A stretch of 64,000 nucleotides of DNA from Streptomyces sp. KL109B (GCF_030766935.1 NZ_JASERL010000015.1:1-64000); one strand, 5' to 3'. Positions 49,083-58,230 are shown, numbered from the stretch's first letter. A program made the numbers and translations. The notes: generated by a model not told the origin, from the sequence alone.

Positions 49083-50363
49083 GTGACCACCGCTCCCCCC
49101 GTAGGGGCGCCGCCGCGCGCCGCCCTGCTCGCCCCGTCCCCCACCTCCTCGCCCGCCCCGGTCGCCGAGGCCGCGCCGCCCACCCGGTGGGGGCCGCTCA
49201 TCGGTGCCGGGGTCATCGGTGCCGCGCTCGACGCCTACGTGTTCGTGGCGCACGGCGCGAAGCCGGGCGTCCTGTTGCTGCTCGGGATCGGGCTCGGTTT
49301 CGCCCTGTTCCACTCGCGGTTCGGGTTCACCTCGGCCTGGCGGCAGCTCGTCGCCGTCGGCAACGGCACCGGGCTGCGGGCGCACACCCTGCTGCTCGGC
49401 TCGACCGTGACGCTGTTCGCGCTGGTCATCGGCACCGGCAGCGGCCTGTTCGGCTCGGTGCCCGCGCCGAGTGCGGGGCCGATCGGGATCGGGCTGATCG
49501 TGGGGTCGTTCCTGTTCGCGATCGGCATGCAGCTCGGTGGGGCGTGCGCGTCCGGCACGCTGTTCGCGGTCGGCTCGGGGCAGACGTCGATCGTGCTCAC
49601 CCTGTTCGGGTTCATCGTCGGTTCGACCCTCGCCGCCTGGCAGTTCGGGCTGTGGAGCGATCTGCCGGCGCTCGACCCGTACCTGCTGTCCGACCATGTC
49701 GGCTGGTTCGGCTCGTGGGCGATCAGCATCGTGGCGCTCGCCGCGATCTGGTTCGTCGCGCGCGCCGTGCAGGCCCGCCGCAATCCCCCGCCGGTCGGCA
49801 CTCCGCCGTCGGCGCGTGGCGCGCTGCTTCGTACGCTGCGGGGCTCGTGGCCGCTGGCCGCGGGTGCCGTGGTGCTCGCGGTGCTCGGCGCGGGGGTGCT
49901 GCTCGTGTCGGGTGGCGCGTGGGGTGTGACGAGTGCCTTCTCGCTGTGGGGCAGCAAGGTCGTGGGCGCGCTCGGTGGCTCGCCCGAGACGTGGGCGTTC
50001 TGGCAGCAGCCGGACAGCGCCGCCCAGTTGGCGGGCCCGGTGCTCGCCGACAAGACGAGCCTCACCGACATCGGCATCATGGTCGGCGCGGCCGTGGCCG
50101 CCGCGGCGGGCGGCGTGTGGAAGCTGCACCGCGGCATCCCCGCCCGTACGGCGATCGCCGCGGTCCTCGGCGGCATCCTGATGGGTGTCGGCGCGCGCCT
50201 CGCGGGCGGCTGCAACATCGGCGCGTACCTCGCCGGCATCGCGTCCGGTTCGCTGCACGGCTGGATCTGGGGCGCCGTCGCGATCCTCGGCACGTGGGCG
50301 GGGCTGCGCCTTCGCCCGCTGTTCGGCCTCGGCAACCCGAAGCCGGCGGACAGCGTCTGCTGA
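49083..50363 (+). CDS. YeeE/YedE-family sulfur-compound transporter
   Basis: 426 residues, about 11 membrane segments in two related halves, each with a conserved cysteine motif: MQLGGACASGTLFAVGSG in the first half and ARLAGGCNIGAYLAGIAS in the second. These paired G-x-C motifs are the thiosulfate-handling residues of YeeE-like (DUF395) channels. The first 40 residues are Pro/Ala-rich and probably cytoplasmic. Family members import thiosulfate or related sulfur compounds. No TsuB-like sulfurtransferase is adjacent. The upstream leader peptide supports sulfur-linked control. Terminator follows at 50376-50414. Confidence 0.9.
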   Translation: MTTAPPVGAPPRAALLAPSPTSSPAPVAEAAPPTRWGPLIGAGVIGAALDAYVFVAHGAKPGVLLLLGIGLGFALFHSRFGFTSAWRQLVAVGNGTGLRAHTLLLGSTVTLFALVIGTGSGLFGSVPAPSAGPIGIGLIVGSFLFAIGMQLGGACASGTLFAVGSGQTSIVLTLFGFIVGSTLAAWQFGLWSDLPALDPYLLSDHVGWFGSWAISIVALAAIWFVARAVQARRNPPPVGTPPSARGALLRTLRGSWPLAAGAVVLAVLGAGVLLVSGGAWGVTSAFSLWGSKVVGALGGSPETWAFWQQPDSAAQLAGPVLADKTSLTDIGIMVGAAVAAAAGGVWKLHRGIPARTAIAAVLGGILMGVGARLAGGCNIGAYLAGIASGSLHGWIWGAVAILGTWAGLRLRPLFGLGNPKPADSVC

Positions 50364-50375
50364 CATACGTACGCA

Positions 50376-50414
50376 GTGAGGGCCCCTGCCGGACGTCCGG
50401 CAGGGGCCCTTCAC
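50376..50414. terminator. Bidirectional terminator hairpin
   Basis: GTGAGGGCCCCTGCCGG pairs with CCGGCAGGGGCCCTTCAC (one bulged base) across loop ACGT, between the convergent YeeE and GntR genes. It is GC-rich and symmetric, so it could stop both. Confidence 0.85.
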
Positions 50415-50437
50415 GCACAGGGCTTACGTGGTTACGG

Positions 50438-51100
50438 CTACCCGCCCAGCAGTCCCTCCAGCGCCACCACCGCGTGCTCCCGGTGCTCGTCCAGCATCCG
50501 CACCGCGTCCTCCGTGCGCCCGTCGCGCAGCGCGATGAGCACCGCCCGGTGTTCGCCGACGACATGCGTACGGCTGGTGGAGTCCGCGTAGTAGAGGGAG
50601 CGGTAGGCGTCGGTGGCGTCCCACAGGGTCGCGATGAGGCGTACGAGGCGGTGCATGCCGGATGCCTCGAAGAGGACGAAGTGGAAGCGGCGGTTGGCCG
50701 CCGCCATCGCCGCGACGTCCGCCGCCGCGGCCTGCGCCTCCACCTCCCGCTGGGCCTCTTCGAGAGCGTCGAGCACGGAGCCGTCGCCCGCGCTCATCGC
50801 CTGTCGTACGGCCTCCGCCTCCAGGATCTCCCGGATGCGGTACACCTCGCGCAGCTCGGCGAGCGAGAGCTCGGCGACGAAGTAGCCGCGGTGGGCGTGG
50901 TGCACGACGAGGGACTGGCCTTCGAGGGTCTTCAGCGCCTCGCGCAGCGGGACGCGGCTGACGCCCAACTGCTCGGCGAGCGCGTCCTGCCGGATCGGCA
51001 TGCCGGGCTTGATCTCCCCGCTGGTGATGGCCCGGCGCAGCTCTTCGAGGACGAACTGCTGCGCCGTGGGGGGCCGCCGCCGGTTCGCGGGGGTGGTCAT
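50438..51100 (-). CDS. GntR/FCD-family regulator
   Basis: 220 residues from ATG 51100 (AGGAG upstream). Residues ~10-75 are the winged helix (LEELRRAITSGEIKPGMPIR, LAEQLGVSRVPLREALKTLE). The C-terminal FCD domain has REVYRIREILEAEAVRQAMS and AANRRFHFVLFEASGMHRLV. It lies 36 bp after a CoA-transferase gene on the same strand, so it is probably in the same operon, and is likely to control it and the divergent acyl-CoA dehydrogenase. Confidence 0.87.
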   Translation of the reverse strand: MTTPANRRRPPTAQQFVLEELRRAITSGEIKPGMPIRQDALAEQLGVSRVPLREALKTLEGQSLVVHHAHRGYFVAELSLAELREVYRIREILEAEAVRQAMSAGDGSVLDALEEAQREVEAQAAAADVAAMAAANRRFHFVLFEASGMHRLVRLIATLWDATDAYRSLYYADSTSRTHVVGEHRAVLIALRDGRTEDAVRMLDEHREHAVVALEGLLGG

Positions 51101-51136
51101 GGCGGCTCCTGTTCCTCGTGACTGGTGTGGGTCATC

Positions 51137-52348
51137 CTACGGAGCCGCACTGACATCGCCCGCCGCGGCTTCGCCGGAAAGCCCCAGCTCGGCGAGGATC
51201 TGCCCGGTGTGTTCGCCGAGGCGCGGCGGCGCGGTGGCATACGCGGCGGGGGCGGCGCTGAGCCGGATCGGGTTGGCGACCTGGGCGGCGGGGGTGTCCC
51301 GGTTCGGGTCGTCGATGTGTACGCGGGTGTCGAGGCCGAGGCGCTGGGCGAACGCGAAGGCCTCGCCGAGGTCGTTGATGGGTCCGCAGGGCACGCCGAC
51401 GGCGGTCAGTGTCTCGAACCACTCGTCGGCGCCGCGCTCGCGCAGCCGCGCGGTGAGTTCGGCGAGGAGTTCCTCGCGGTGGGCGACGCGGGCGGTGTTG
51501 CTCGCGAAGCGCGGGTCGGCGGCGAGGCCCGGGACACCCAGCTCGGCGCACAGGGCGCCGAATTGGCGGTCGTTGCCGACGGCGAGCGCCAGCGGACGGT
51601 CCTTGGCGTCCAGCACCTCGTACGGGGCGATGCTGGGGTGTTTGTTGCCCATCGCCTGTGGCACCACTCCCCCGGCGACGTGCGCCGATGCCTGGTTGGT
51701 GAGCGCGGAGAGGAGTGAGGTGAGGAGCGAGACCTCGACCTTCTGGCCCTCGCCGGTGGCCTCGCGGTGCCGCAGCGCGGCCATGACGCCGAGCCCTGCG
51801 TGCAGGCCCGTGATGACGTCGACGAGCGCGACACCGGCCTTCGTGCCCTGACCGCCCGGCTCACCGGTGACGCTCATCAGTCCGCCCATGGCCTGCACCA
51901 GCAGGTCGTAGCCGGGCAGCGCGGCGCCTTCGGCCGCGCCGAATCCGGTGACGGAGCAGTACACGAGCCCGGGGTTCAGCTCCTTCAACTCGTCGTAGCC
52001 GAGGCCGAGCCGGTCCATCGTGCCGGGGCGGAAGTTCTCGATGAGGACGTCGGCGCGGGCGGCGATGGCGCGGGCGGCCTCGCGGCCGGAGTCTTCGGTG
52101 AGGTCGAGGGCGACGGAGCGCTTGTTGCGGTTGACGCCGAGGAAGTAGGTGGCCTCGCCGTCGGCGAAGGGCGGCCCCCAGGAGCGGGTCTCGTCGCCGA
52201 CGCCGGGGCGCTCGACCTTGATGACCTCGGCACCGAGGTCGGCGAGGAGCATCGTGAGGTACGGGGCCGCGAGGACCCGGCCGAAGTCGGCGACGACGAG
52301 CCCCGCGAGGGCTCCTTGGGAGTCGGGCCTTGTGGTCGGCGTCGGCAT
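51137..52348 (-). CDS. CaiB/BaiF-type CoA transferase
   Basis: 403 residues from ATG 52348, with AAGGAG upstream. Typical segments are GLVVADFGRVLAAPYLTMLL, ADLGAEVIKVERPGVGDETR, NRNKRSVALDL, ENFRPGTMDRLGL, and the active-site aspartate in PGYDLLVQAMGG. Class III enzymes of this type transfer CoA between carboxylic acids. With the adjacent glutaryl-CoA-type dehydrogenase it may be the glutarate CoA transferase (SUGCT-like), activating glutarate with succinyl-CoA. That assignment is based on the pair. Confidence 0.87.
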   Translation of the reverse strand: MPTPTTRPDSQGALAGLVVADFGRVLAAPYLTMLLADLGAEVIKVERPGVGDETRSWGPPFADGEATYFLGVNRNKRSVALDLTEDSGREAARAIAARADVLIENFRPGTMDRLGLGYDELKELNPGLVYCSVTGFGAAEGAALPGYDLLVQAMGGLMSVTGEPGGQGTKAGVALVDVITGLHAGLGVMAALRHREATGEGQKVEVSLLTSLLSALTNQASAHVAGGVVPQAMGNKHPSIAPYEVLDAKDRPLALAVGNDRQFGALCAELGVPGLAADPRFASNTARVAHREELLAELTARLRERGADEWFETLTAVGVPCGPINDLGEAFAFAQRLGLDTRVHIDDPNRDTPAAQVANPIRLSAAPAAYATAPPRLGEHTGQILAELGLSGEAAAGDVSAAP

Positions 52349-52432
52349 ACGGCTGTTCTCCTTGTGGAACCTTGGCCAGGTGAACCTTGGCAAGCGGTGG
52401 GCGTGCGGCTACGATCCGAGGACTTCAAGAAG

Positions 52433-52442
52433 TTGGATCCAA
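52433..52442. promoter_or_regulatory. Palindrome TTGGATCCAA between divergent genes
   Basis: Perfect 10-bp palindrome in the gap between the CoA transferase and dehydrogenase genes. It extends to AGTTGGATCCAAAATCC, in a region richer in A/T than its surroundings, and is a candidate GntR site. GAACCTTGGC is also repeated twice nearby (about 52369 and 52382). Confidence 0.45.
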
Positions 52443-52514
52443 AATCCGATATCCGCATCCGTGTCCGCACCCTAGCGTCCCCTCACGGATCTGTCAGCAG
52501 CCAAGGAGGCCGCG

Positions 52515-53696
52515 ATGCCGTCGTCTTCAACTCCCCTCCACCCCTTCGACCTTGTCGACATCGACGGAATGTTGAGCGAGGAGGAGCGCGCCATCCGGGA
52601 CACGGTGCGCACCATGGGCGAGCGCGAGCTGCGCCCGAAGGTCGCGGAGTGGTTCGAGAGCGGCTCCATCCCGGCCCGTGAGCTCGCCCGCGAACTGGGC
52701 GGGCTCGGCGTGCTCGGCATGCACCTGGAGGGTTACGGGTGTGCGGGCACCAGCGCCGTCTCGTACGGCCTCGCCTGCATGGAGCTGGAGGCGGTCGACT
52801 CGGGGCTGCGCAGCCTGGTGTCCGTGCAGGGTTCGCTCGCGATGTACGCGGTCTGGAAGTACGGCTCCGAGGAGCAGAAGCAGCAGTGGCTGCCGGGGAT
52901 GGCGGCGGGCGAGAAGATCGGCTGCTTCGGCCTGACCGAGCCGGACGCGGGTTCGGACCCGGGCTCGATGCGGACGAACGCGAAGCGCGACGGTGCGGAC
53001 TGGGTGCTCAACGGCGCCAAGATGTGGATCACGAACGGTTCGGTGGCGGACGTCGCCGTGGTGTGGGCCCGCACGGAGGAGGGGGTGCGCGGCTTCCTGG
53101 TCCCGGCCGGTACGCCCGGTTTCTCGGCGCCCGAGATCAAGCGCAAGCTGTCGCTGCGCGCGAGCGTCACCAGCGAGCTGGTCCTGGAGGACGTCCGCCT
53201 CCCCGCCGACGCGATGCTCCCGAACGCCCGCGGCCTCTCCGGCCCGCTCGGCTGCCTCAACGAGGCCCGCTTCGGCATCGTCTTCGGCGCGCTCGGCGCG
53301 GCCCGCGACTGCCTGGAGGCGGCGATCTCCTACGCCGGCGACCGCACGGTCTTCGAACGCCCGCTGGCGTCTTACCAGTTGACGCAGCAGAAGCTCGCCG
53401 ACATGACCCTCGAACTCGACAAGGGCATGCTCCTCGCGCTGCGCCTCGGCCGCCTCAAGGACGAGGGCCGCGGCACGCCGGAGCAGATCAGCGTGGGCAA
53501 GCTCAACAATGTACGCGAGGCCATCCAGATCGCCCGCGAGTGCCGCACCATCCTCGGCGCCAACGGCATCACCCTCGAATACCCGGTCCTGCGCCACGCC
53601 AACAACCTTGAATCGGTGCTGACGTACGAAGGCACGAGCGAGGTCCACTCCCTGGTCATCGGCAAAACCCTGACCGGCCTCCCGGCCTTCCGCTGA
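52515..53696 (+). CDS. Acyl-CoA dehydrogenase, glutaryl-CoA dehydrogenase type
   Basis: 393 residues from ATG 52515. FAD/substrate motifs include CFGLTEPDAGSDPGSM, LNGAKMWITNGSVADVAVVW, and near the end LTYEGTSEVHSLVIGKTLTG. The glutamate in TYEGT and the following IGK..TG..AF match the catalytic base region of glutaryl-CoA dehydrogenases, which oxidise and decarboxylate glutaryl-CoA to crotonyl-CoA. ISVGKLNNVREAIQIARECR is also of this type. It is divergent from the CoA transferase and lies 166 bp away. A general short-chain acyl-CoA dehydrogenase is the alternative. Confidence 0.87.
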   Translation: MPSSSTPLHPFDLVDIDGMLSEEERAIRDTVRTMGERELRPKVAEWFESGSIPARELARELGGLGVLGMHLEGYGCAGTSAVSYGLACMELEAVDSGLRSLVSVQGSLAMYAVWKYGSEEQKQQWLPGMAAGEKIGCFGLTEPDAGSDPGSMRTNAKRDGADWVLNGAKMWITNGSVADVAVVWARTEEGVRGFLVPAGTPGFSAPEIKRKLSLRASVTSELVLEDVRLPADAMLPNARGLSGPLGCLNEARFGIVFGALGAARDCLEAAISYAGDRTVFERPLASYQLTQQKLADMTLELDKGMLLALRLGRLKDEGRGTPEQISVGKLNNVREAIQIARECRTILGANGITLEYPVLRHANNLESVLTYEGTSEVHSLVIGKTLTGLPAFR

Positions 53697-53702
53697 CCCC
53701 CG

Positions 53703-54200
53703 TCAACCACGCGACCGCCACGTCACTTCGCCGTCGTGCCACTCGTCGGTGGGCGTAAGCCCGCACGCGGTGGCGACGACGGCGGAGGCGTGGTGTTCGG
53801 GGTGAATGTGGGCGACGAACTGCCCGATCCCCTGCCCCTTGAGCCACGCGACAAGCTCCCGCGCGGCCTCTGTCGCGATGCCGCGCCCCTGCCACCGGGC
53901 CCCCACCACCCAGGCGACCTCCGCGATGTCGCCCGTGACAGTCGCCTGCACGGCGCCCACCAGCCGTGCCTCGGCGCGGAGTTGGACCACCCAGTTCAGC
54001 CATCGGACTCCGGGCTCGGGCGATCCCGCGACCATCCGCCGGTAGCGCGCCCGCAGTTCCTCGACCGTGTCGGGGGTGCCGCCGATGAAGGTGTGCAGGG
54101 ACGGGTCGGCGAGCACGTCCACCATCTCCTCGGCGTGCTCGACGCGCAGCGGCAGCAGGCGGATGCGGGCGGCCCGGTTCTCTTCCAACTCGGCGTTCAC
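53703..54200 (-). CDS. GNAT-family acetyltransferase
   Basis: 165 residues from GTG 54200. The GNAT fold is suggested by RIRLLPLRVEHAEEMVDVLA at the start and the acetyl-CoA loop AWVVGARWQGRGIATEAARE (Q-x-x-G-x-A), followed by AHIHPEHHASAVVATACGL. The RimJ/RimL-like group acetylates amines or the N-termini of ribosomal proteins. It is convergent with the dehydrogenase. Substrate unknown. Confidence 0.88.
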   Translation of the reverse strand: MNAELEENRAARIRLLPLRVEHAEEMVDVLADPSLHTFIGGTPDTVEELRARYRRMVAGSPEPGVRWLNWVVQLRAEARLVGAVQATVTGDIAEVAWVVGARWQGRGIATEAARELVAWLKGQGIGQFVAHIHPEHHASAVVATACGLTPTDEWHDGEVTWRSRG

Positions 54201-54219
54201 GCGGGGTCCTTGGGGTCGG

Positions 54220-54834
54220 CTACAGAATCTGTTCCGTCAACAGGAAACCACCGATCGCGATCATCATGACCCCGGAGATCCGCGTCACGACCCGCGCCGC
54301 CGACGGTCGTGTCTTCAGGACGGTGCGGGCCAGTACGCCGACGCTCAGGTAGACGACGGCGCAGGCGGCCATGTGGAGGGTGCCGAGGACGCCGGTCTGT
54401 GCCGCCACCGGCCAGCCGGTCGCGGGGTGGATGAACTGCGGGAAGAGGGAGAGGTACAGCAGCAGGGCCTTGGGGTTGAGGCCGCTGATGCCGATGCCCT
54501 TGAGCATGACCTGGCGGCGGGAGGCGCCCGCCGGCTCCTCGTCGGCCGTCAGCACGGCGGGCTTGCGGAGCACACCGACGCCGAGCCACACCAGGTAACC
54601 GGCCCCCGCCACCGTCAGCACCGTGAGCAGCGTCGCCGAACTCGCCACCAGCACCGCGAGCCCCGCCACCGCGAGCAGCGTGTACCCCACGTACCCCGCC
54701 AGCAGCCCCGCCACCGCCGGCACCACCGAGCGGTCCCGCAGCCCTGCCGATATCGCGTACGCCCAGTCCGCGCCCGGTGTGAACACCAGCAGAAGGTCCA
54801 CCGCCAGGAATGCCGCCAGTGTGGTCGTGTCCAT
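54220..54834 (-). CDS. LysE-family amino-acid exporter
   Basis: 204 residues from ATG 54834 (GTG 54858 is an alternative). Six membrane segments with the family motif DLLLVFTPGADWAYAISAGL near the start, and GISGLNPKALLLYLSLFPQF in the middle. LysE/RhtB proteins export amino acids. It is divergent from an Lrp-type regulator, the classic arrangement LysE-LysG/Lrp, so it is probably induced by the amino acid it exports. Confidence 0.88.
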   Translation of the reverse strand: MDTTTLAAFLAVDLLLVFTPGADWAYAISAGLRDRSVVPAVAGLLAGYVGYTLLAVAGLAVLVASSATLLTVLTVAGAGYLVWLGVGVLRKPAVLTADEEPAGASRRQVMLKGIGISGLNPKALLLYLSLFPQFIHPATGWPVAAQTGVLGTLHMAACAVVYLSVGVLARTVLKTRPSAARVVTRISGVMMIAIGGFLLTEQIL

Positions 54835-54952
54835 GTGTGTGTGCCGGGCCTTTCTCACGTGCAGTTGTACGTGGGGAAGGCTAGGCCGGATTCGCCCGAA
54901 GGTGTTCCCTCATTTACCCCAGGATCGGGCCGACCGAGGGAGAATGTTCTCC

Positions 54953-55405
54953 ATGGACGCCATGGACCGGAAAATTCTTACCGAGCTGCAGCTGGACGGC
55001 CGCCTCACCATCACCGAGCTGGCCGCGCGCGTGCAGCTCAGCGTCTCGCCCTGCCATCGCCGCCTGCGCGACCTCGAACGGGCGGGCGCGATCCGCGGGT
55101 ACCGCGCCGTCGTCGACCCGTCGGCCGTGGGCCTGGACTTCGAGGCGCTCGTCTTCGTCACCCTGGGCTGGGAGGACCGGGACACGGTCGCGTCCTTCGA
55201 GGAGGCGGTGGCCGCGCTGCCCCATGTGCTGCAGGCGCAGCGCCTGTTCGGCGACCCCGACTATCTGCTGCGCGTCGCGGCCGCCGACCTGACCGCCTTC
55301 CAGCGGCTCTACGACGAGCAGATCGCCCGCCTGCCCGGGGTGCAGCGCCTCAACTCGACGCTCGTGATGAAGAATGTCGTCGCGGATCGACCGTTGCCCG
55401 ACTGA
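54953..55405 (+). CDS. Lrp/AsnC-family regulator
   Basis: 150 residues from ATG 54953 (ATG 54944 and 54962 are in frame too; GAGGGA lies upstream). The N-terminal helix-turn-helix is DRKILTELQLDGRLTITELA, SVSPCHRRLRDLERAGAIRG, and the C-terminal RAM domain has ALVFVTLGWEDRDTVASFEE, DPDYLLRVAAADLTAFQRLY. It is divergent from the LysE-type exporter and most likely senses an amino acid to control it. Confidence 0.92.
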   Translation: MDAMDRKILTELQLDGRLTITELAARVQLSVSPCHRRLRDLERAGAIRGYRAVVDPSAVGLDFEALVFVTLGWEDRDTVASFEEAVAALPHVLQAQRLFGDPDYLLRVAAADLTAFQRLYDEQIARLPGVQRLNSTLVMKNVVADRPLPD

Positions 55406-55449
55406 CATCGGCCGTCCGATGACAGGATCTGCCGGAGGAGGTACCGGAG

Positions 55450-56292
55450 TTGGGACGACGCAGATGGTGGGGCGCGGTCGCCGCGGCCGCGGCCTGCGCG
55501 CTGCTCATCGGGCCGAGCGCCCCCAGCGGCCCCCTCGTGTCCGACCCGCTCCCGCTGCCCGCGGACGCCGCCCGGGACATCGTGCCCGACCGGGTCATGA
55601 CGTGGAACCTCTGCAATCCCTGCGGCAGCGGCCAGAACCCGGGCCGGGCCGCCGACATCGCCACGTACGCGCCGCAGGTCGTCGCCCTGCAAGAGGCGTG
55701 CGTGCGGGACGTCGAGGAGATCCGGCGCCAGCTGCGCACCTTCTACGGGCTCGACTACCACGTCGAGTACGGGTCGGTGCTGCGCGACTGGGGCCGGTGC
55801 GGCGGCCTGCCGTGGAGCCCCGGCGGGTACGGCCAGGCGATCCTCTCGGCGGCGCCGATCACCGACCCCGTCACGACCGAGTACCCCGACGGCGGCTCGG
55901 AGGACCGCGGCTACCTGGCCGTGACCACCGCGGTCGCGGGCCGCCCCACGCGCGTCTTCAACACGCACCTCGCCCAGTTCAGCCAGGAGTCGGTCCGCGA
56001 GCGACAGATCAAGGTCTTCGCGAAGGAGGTGGCCCGGCACGAACACACCATCGCGCTGGGCGACTTCAACGCCGTGCCGGACGCCCCCGAACTCGCCCCC
56101 ATGTGGCGCCTCGCCAAGGACGCCGACCCCGACTGCCACCCGGCCCCCGCCCTCGGCTGCGCGACGACGACGGACTGGAGCAGCAAGTTCGACTACGTCT
56201 TCCTGCGCGGCCACACCGCCCGCGAACACGCCGTGCACCACAGCGAGTTCTCGGACCACCACCAGTTCATGGCGGACGTGGAACGGACGTAG
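55450..56292 (+). CDS. Secreted endonuclease/exonuclease/phosphatase-fold protein
   Basis: 280 residues starting at TTG 55450, with GGAGGAGG well placed upstream. A signal peptide (GRRRWWGAVAAAAACALLIG) is followed by the EEP fold: VMTWNLCNPCGSGQNPGRAA, VVALQEAC (metal glutamate), NTHLAQFSQ, LGDFNAVPD (catalytic Asp-Phe-Asn), and SDHHQFMADV at the C-terminus (Ser-Asp-His). These are the key residues of DNase I-like metal-dependent phosphohydrolases. It is probably secreted; whether the substrate is DNA, lipid or a phosphodiester cannot be told. Confidence 0.87.
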   Translation: MGRRRWWGAVAAAAACALLIGPSAPSGPLVSDPLPLPADAARDIVPDRVMTWNLCNPCGSGQNPGRAADIATYAPQVVALQEACVRDVEEIRRQLRTFYGLDYHVEYGSVLRDWGRCGGLPWSPGGYGQAILSAAPITDPVTTEYPDGGSEDRGYLAVTTAVAGRPTRVFNTHLAQFSQESVRERQIKVFAKEVARHEHTIALGDFNAVPDAPELAPMWRLAKDADPDCHPAPALGCATTTDWSSKFDYVFLRGHTAREHAVHHSEFSDHHQFMADVERT

Positions 56293-56335
56293 CCGAGCCC
56301 CCGGGCCCGTCCGCCCCCCACCCCCCACTCACGGC

Positions 56336-58144
56336 TCACCCCTTGGCGCGCAGCACCTCCGCCACGCTCTCCTCCCGCCAGCGGCGCAGCAGTTCGTGGA
56401 AGGCGACCGCGCCGTGCGGGTAGGCGTTCGGCCCGTTGGGGCGGCCCTTGCCCTCGCGGTTGTAGTAGCCGGGGGTGCACTCGGCGTGGAACCACTCGTG
56501 GTCGGGGGCGTTCTCGGCGCAGGTGGCGCGCCAGCCGGCGACCGCCTCGGGGGTCGGCTCCAGGACGGCGTCGGCCTTCTCGGCGGCCGTGACGAGGGCG
56601 GCGGCGTGGGTGGCCTGTTCGTCGAGGATGTGGCTGAAGTTGACGCTGGAGGCGTTCTGCATCGGGCCGAGCTGGATCAGGTTCGGGAAGCCGGTGCTGG
56701 TGAACCCGTGCAGCGTGCGCGGGCCGAACCGGGCGAGGGAGTCCAGGAGTTGGAGCCCGTCCCGGCCCGTGACGGGCAGCTTCCCCGAGGTGACTCCCGA
56801 GACGCCGACCGAGAAGCCGGTCGCGAAGATCAGGCAGTCGATCTCGTACTCCACCCCGCCCACGACGACCCCGCGTGATGTCATCCGCTCGATGCCATGG
56901 GTGTCCGCGGTGTCGACGAGCGTCACGCTCGGCCGGTTGAAGGCGGGCAGGTACAGGTCGGAGAAGGTGGGCCGCTTGCAGGCGTAGCGGTACCAGGGCT
57001 TGAGGGCCTCGGCGGTACCGGGGTCGGTGACCTCGGCGGCGACACGGTCGCGTATCCGGTTCATCGTGGCGTGGTCGGCGGCCTCGTACGCGGCCTCGAA
57101 GTCCGGTTCGCCGTCCCGGCGGAAGCTCGGCAGCAGCTTTTCGAGCAGGCCCGCGGACTCCGTCCACCGGTCGGCGACCAGGTCCCGCTCGGCGTCCTCG
57201 CCGGAGACGATCCGCAGGAAGTTCTCGCGTCGCTCGGCCGCCCAGCCGGGCTGTTCGGCGCCGACGTCCGCCGCGGACGTGCGCCGCTGGCCGCGGACGT
57301 CCACGGCGGAAGGCGTGCGCTGGAACACGTACAACTGCTGGGCGTCCTCGGCCAGTTTCGGGATGGCCTGCACGCCGGTGGCGCCGGTGCCGACGACGCC
57401 GACCCGCTTGTCGGCGAGGCCCGTCATGCCGCCGTCGGGGCCGCCGCCGGTGTAGCCGTAGTCCCAGCGCGAGGTGTGGAAGGTGTGCCCCTTGAAGTCC
57501 TCGATGCCGGGGATGCCGGGCAGCTTGGGCTCGGAGAGGGTGCCGGTGGCGGTGACGACGTACGTGGCGTGGAACGCGTCGCCGCGGTCGGTCGTGACCA
57601 GCCACCGGTGGGCGTCGTCGTCCCAGTCGAGGGCGGTGACGGTGGTGGAGAAGAGCGCGTCCTCGTAGAGGTCGAAGCGCTCGGCGATCCGCACGGCGTG
57701 CCGCCGGATCTCGTCGCCCGGAGCGTACTTCCACTCGGGTACGTAACCGGTCTCGTCCAGCATCGGCAGGTAGACGTGCGACTCGATGTCGCAGTGGATG
57801 CCGGGGTAGCGGTTCCAGTACCAGGTGCCGCCGAAGTCGCCGCCCTGCTCGACGACCCGCACCTTCGCGACGCCCCGCTGCCGCAGCCGCGCGCCCGCCA
57901 GGATCCCGCCGAAGCCGCCGCCGACGACCGCGACGTCCACCGTGTCACTCAGCGGCTCCCGCTCGGCGGTCGTCCCGTCCGTGTACGGGTCGGCGGCGAA
58001 GTAGCCGAACTCCGCGGTGGTGGAACGGTATTGGGCCGTGGCATCGGGGCGGACGCGGCGCTCGCGCTCGGCGCGGTAGCGCTCGCGCAGGGCCGCCGTC
58101 TCCTGCGGGGTGGGGGTCGTGGCGCACTGCGGCAGGTTCGTCAT
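56336..58144 (-). CDS. Baeyer-Villiger-type flavin monooxygenase
   Basis: 602 residues from ATG 58144, with GAGAGGAAG upstream. FAD motif AVVGGGFGGILAGARLRQRG, NADPH motif VVGTGATGVQAIPKLAED, and the fingerprint FKGHTFHTSRWDYGY, which fits the F-x-G-x-x-x-H-x-x-x-W pattern of type I Baeyer-Villiger monooxygenases. EQGGDFGGTWYWNRYPGIHC is also typical. These enzymes insert oxygen next to a ketone, giving an ester or lactone. It is divergent from an SDR and near a lactonase-like protein and a P450, so breakdown of a cyclic compound is the likely setting. Confidence 0.9.
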   Translation of the reverse strand: MTNLPQCATTPTPQETAALRERYRAERERRVRPDATAQYRSTTAEFGYFAADPYTDGTTAEREPLSDTVDVAVVGGGFGGILAGARLRQRGVAKVRVVEQGGDFGGTWYWNRYPGIHCDIESHVYLPMLDETGYVPEWKYAPGDEIRRHAVRIAERFDLYEDALFSTTVTALDWDDDAHRWLVTTDRGDAFHATYVVTATGTLSEPKLPGIPGIEDFKGHTFHTSRWDYGYTGGGPDGGMTGLADKRVGVVGTGATGVQAIPKLAEDAQQLYVFQRTPSAVDVRGQRRTSAADVGAEQPGWAAERRENFLRIVSGEDAERDLVADRWTESAGLLEKLLPSFRRDGEPDFEAAYEAADHATMNRIRDRVAAEVTDPGTAEALKPWYRYACKRPTFSDLYLPAFNRPSVTLVDTADTHGIERMTSRGVVVGGVEYEIDCLIFATGFSVGVSGVTSGKLPVTGRDGLQLLDSLARFGPRTLHGFTSTGFPNLIQLGPMQNASSVNFSHILDEQATHAAALVTAAEKADAVLEPTPEAVAGWRATCAENAPDHEWFHAECTPGYYNREGKGRPNGPNAYPHGAVAFHELLRRWREESVAEVLRAKG

Positions 58145-58230
58145 GCGGCGGCTTCCTCTCGTGGGGGTGTGCGGCGGAAGGGGTGCCCGCCCTGGGACTT
58201 CCGCGCGGTCACCGGTACCGTAACCCAACA

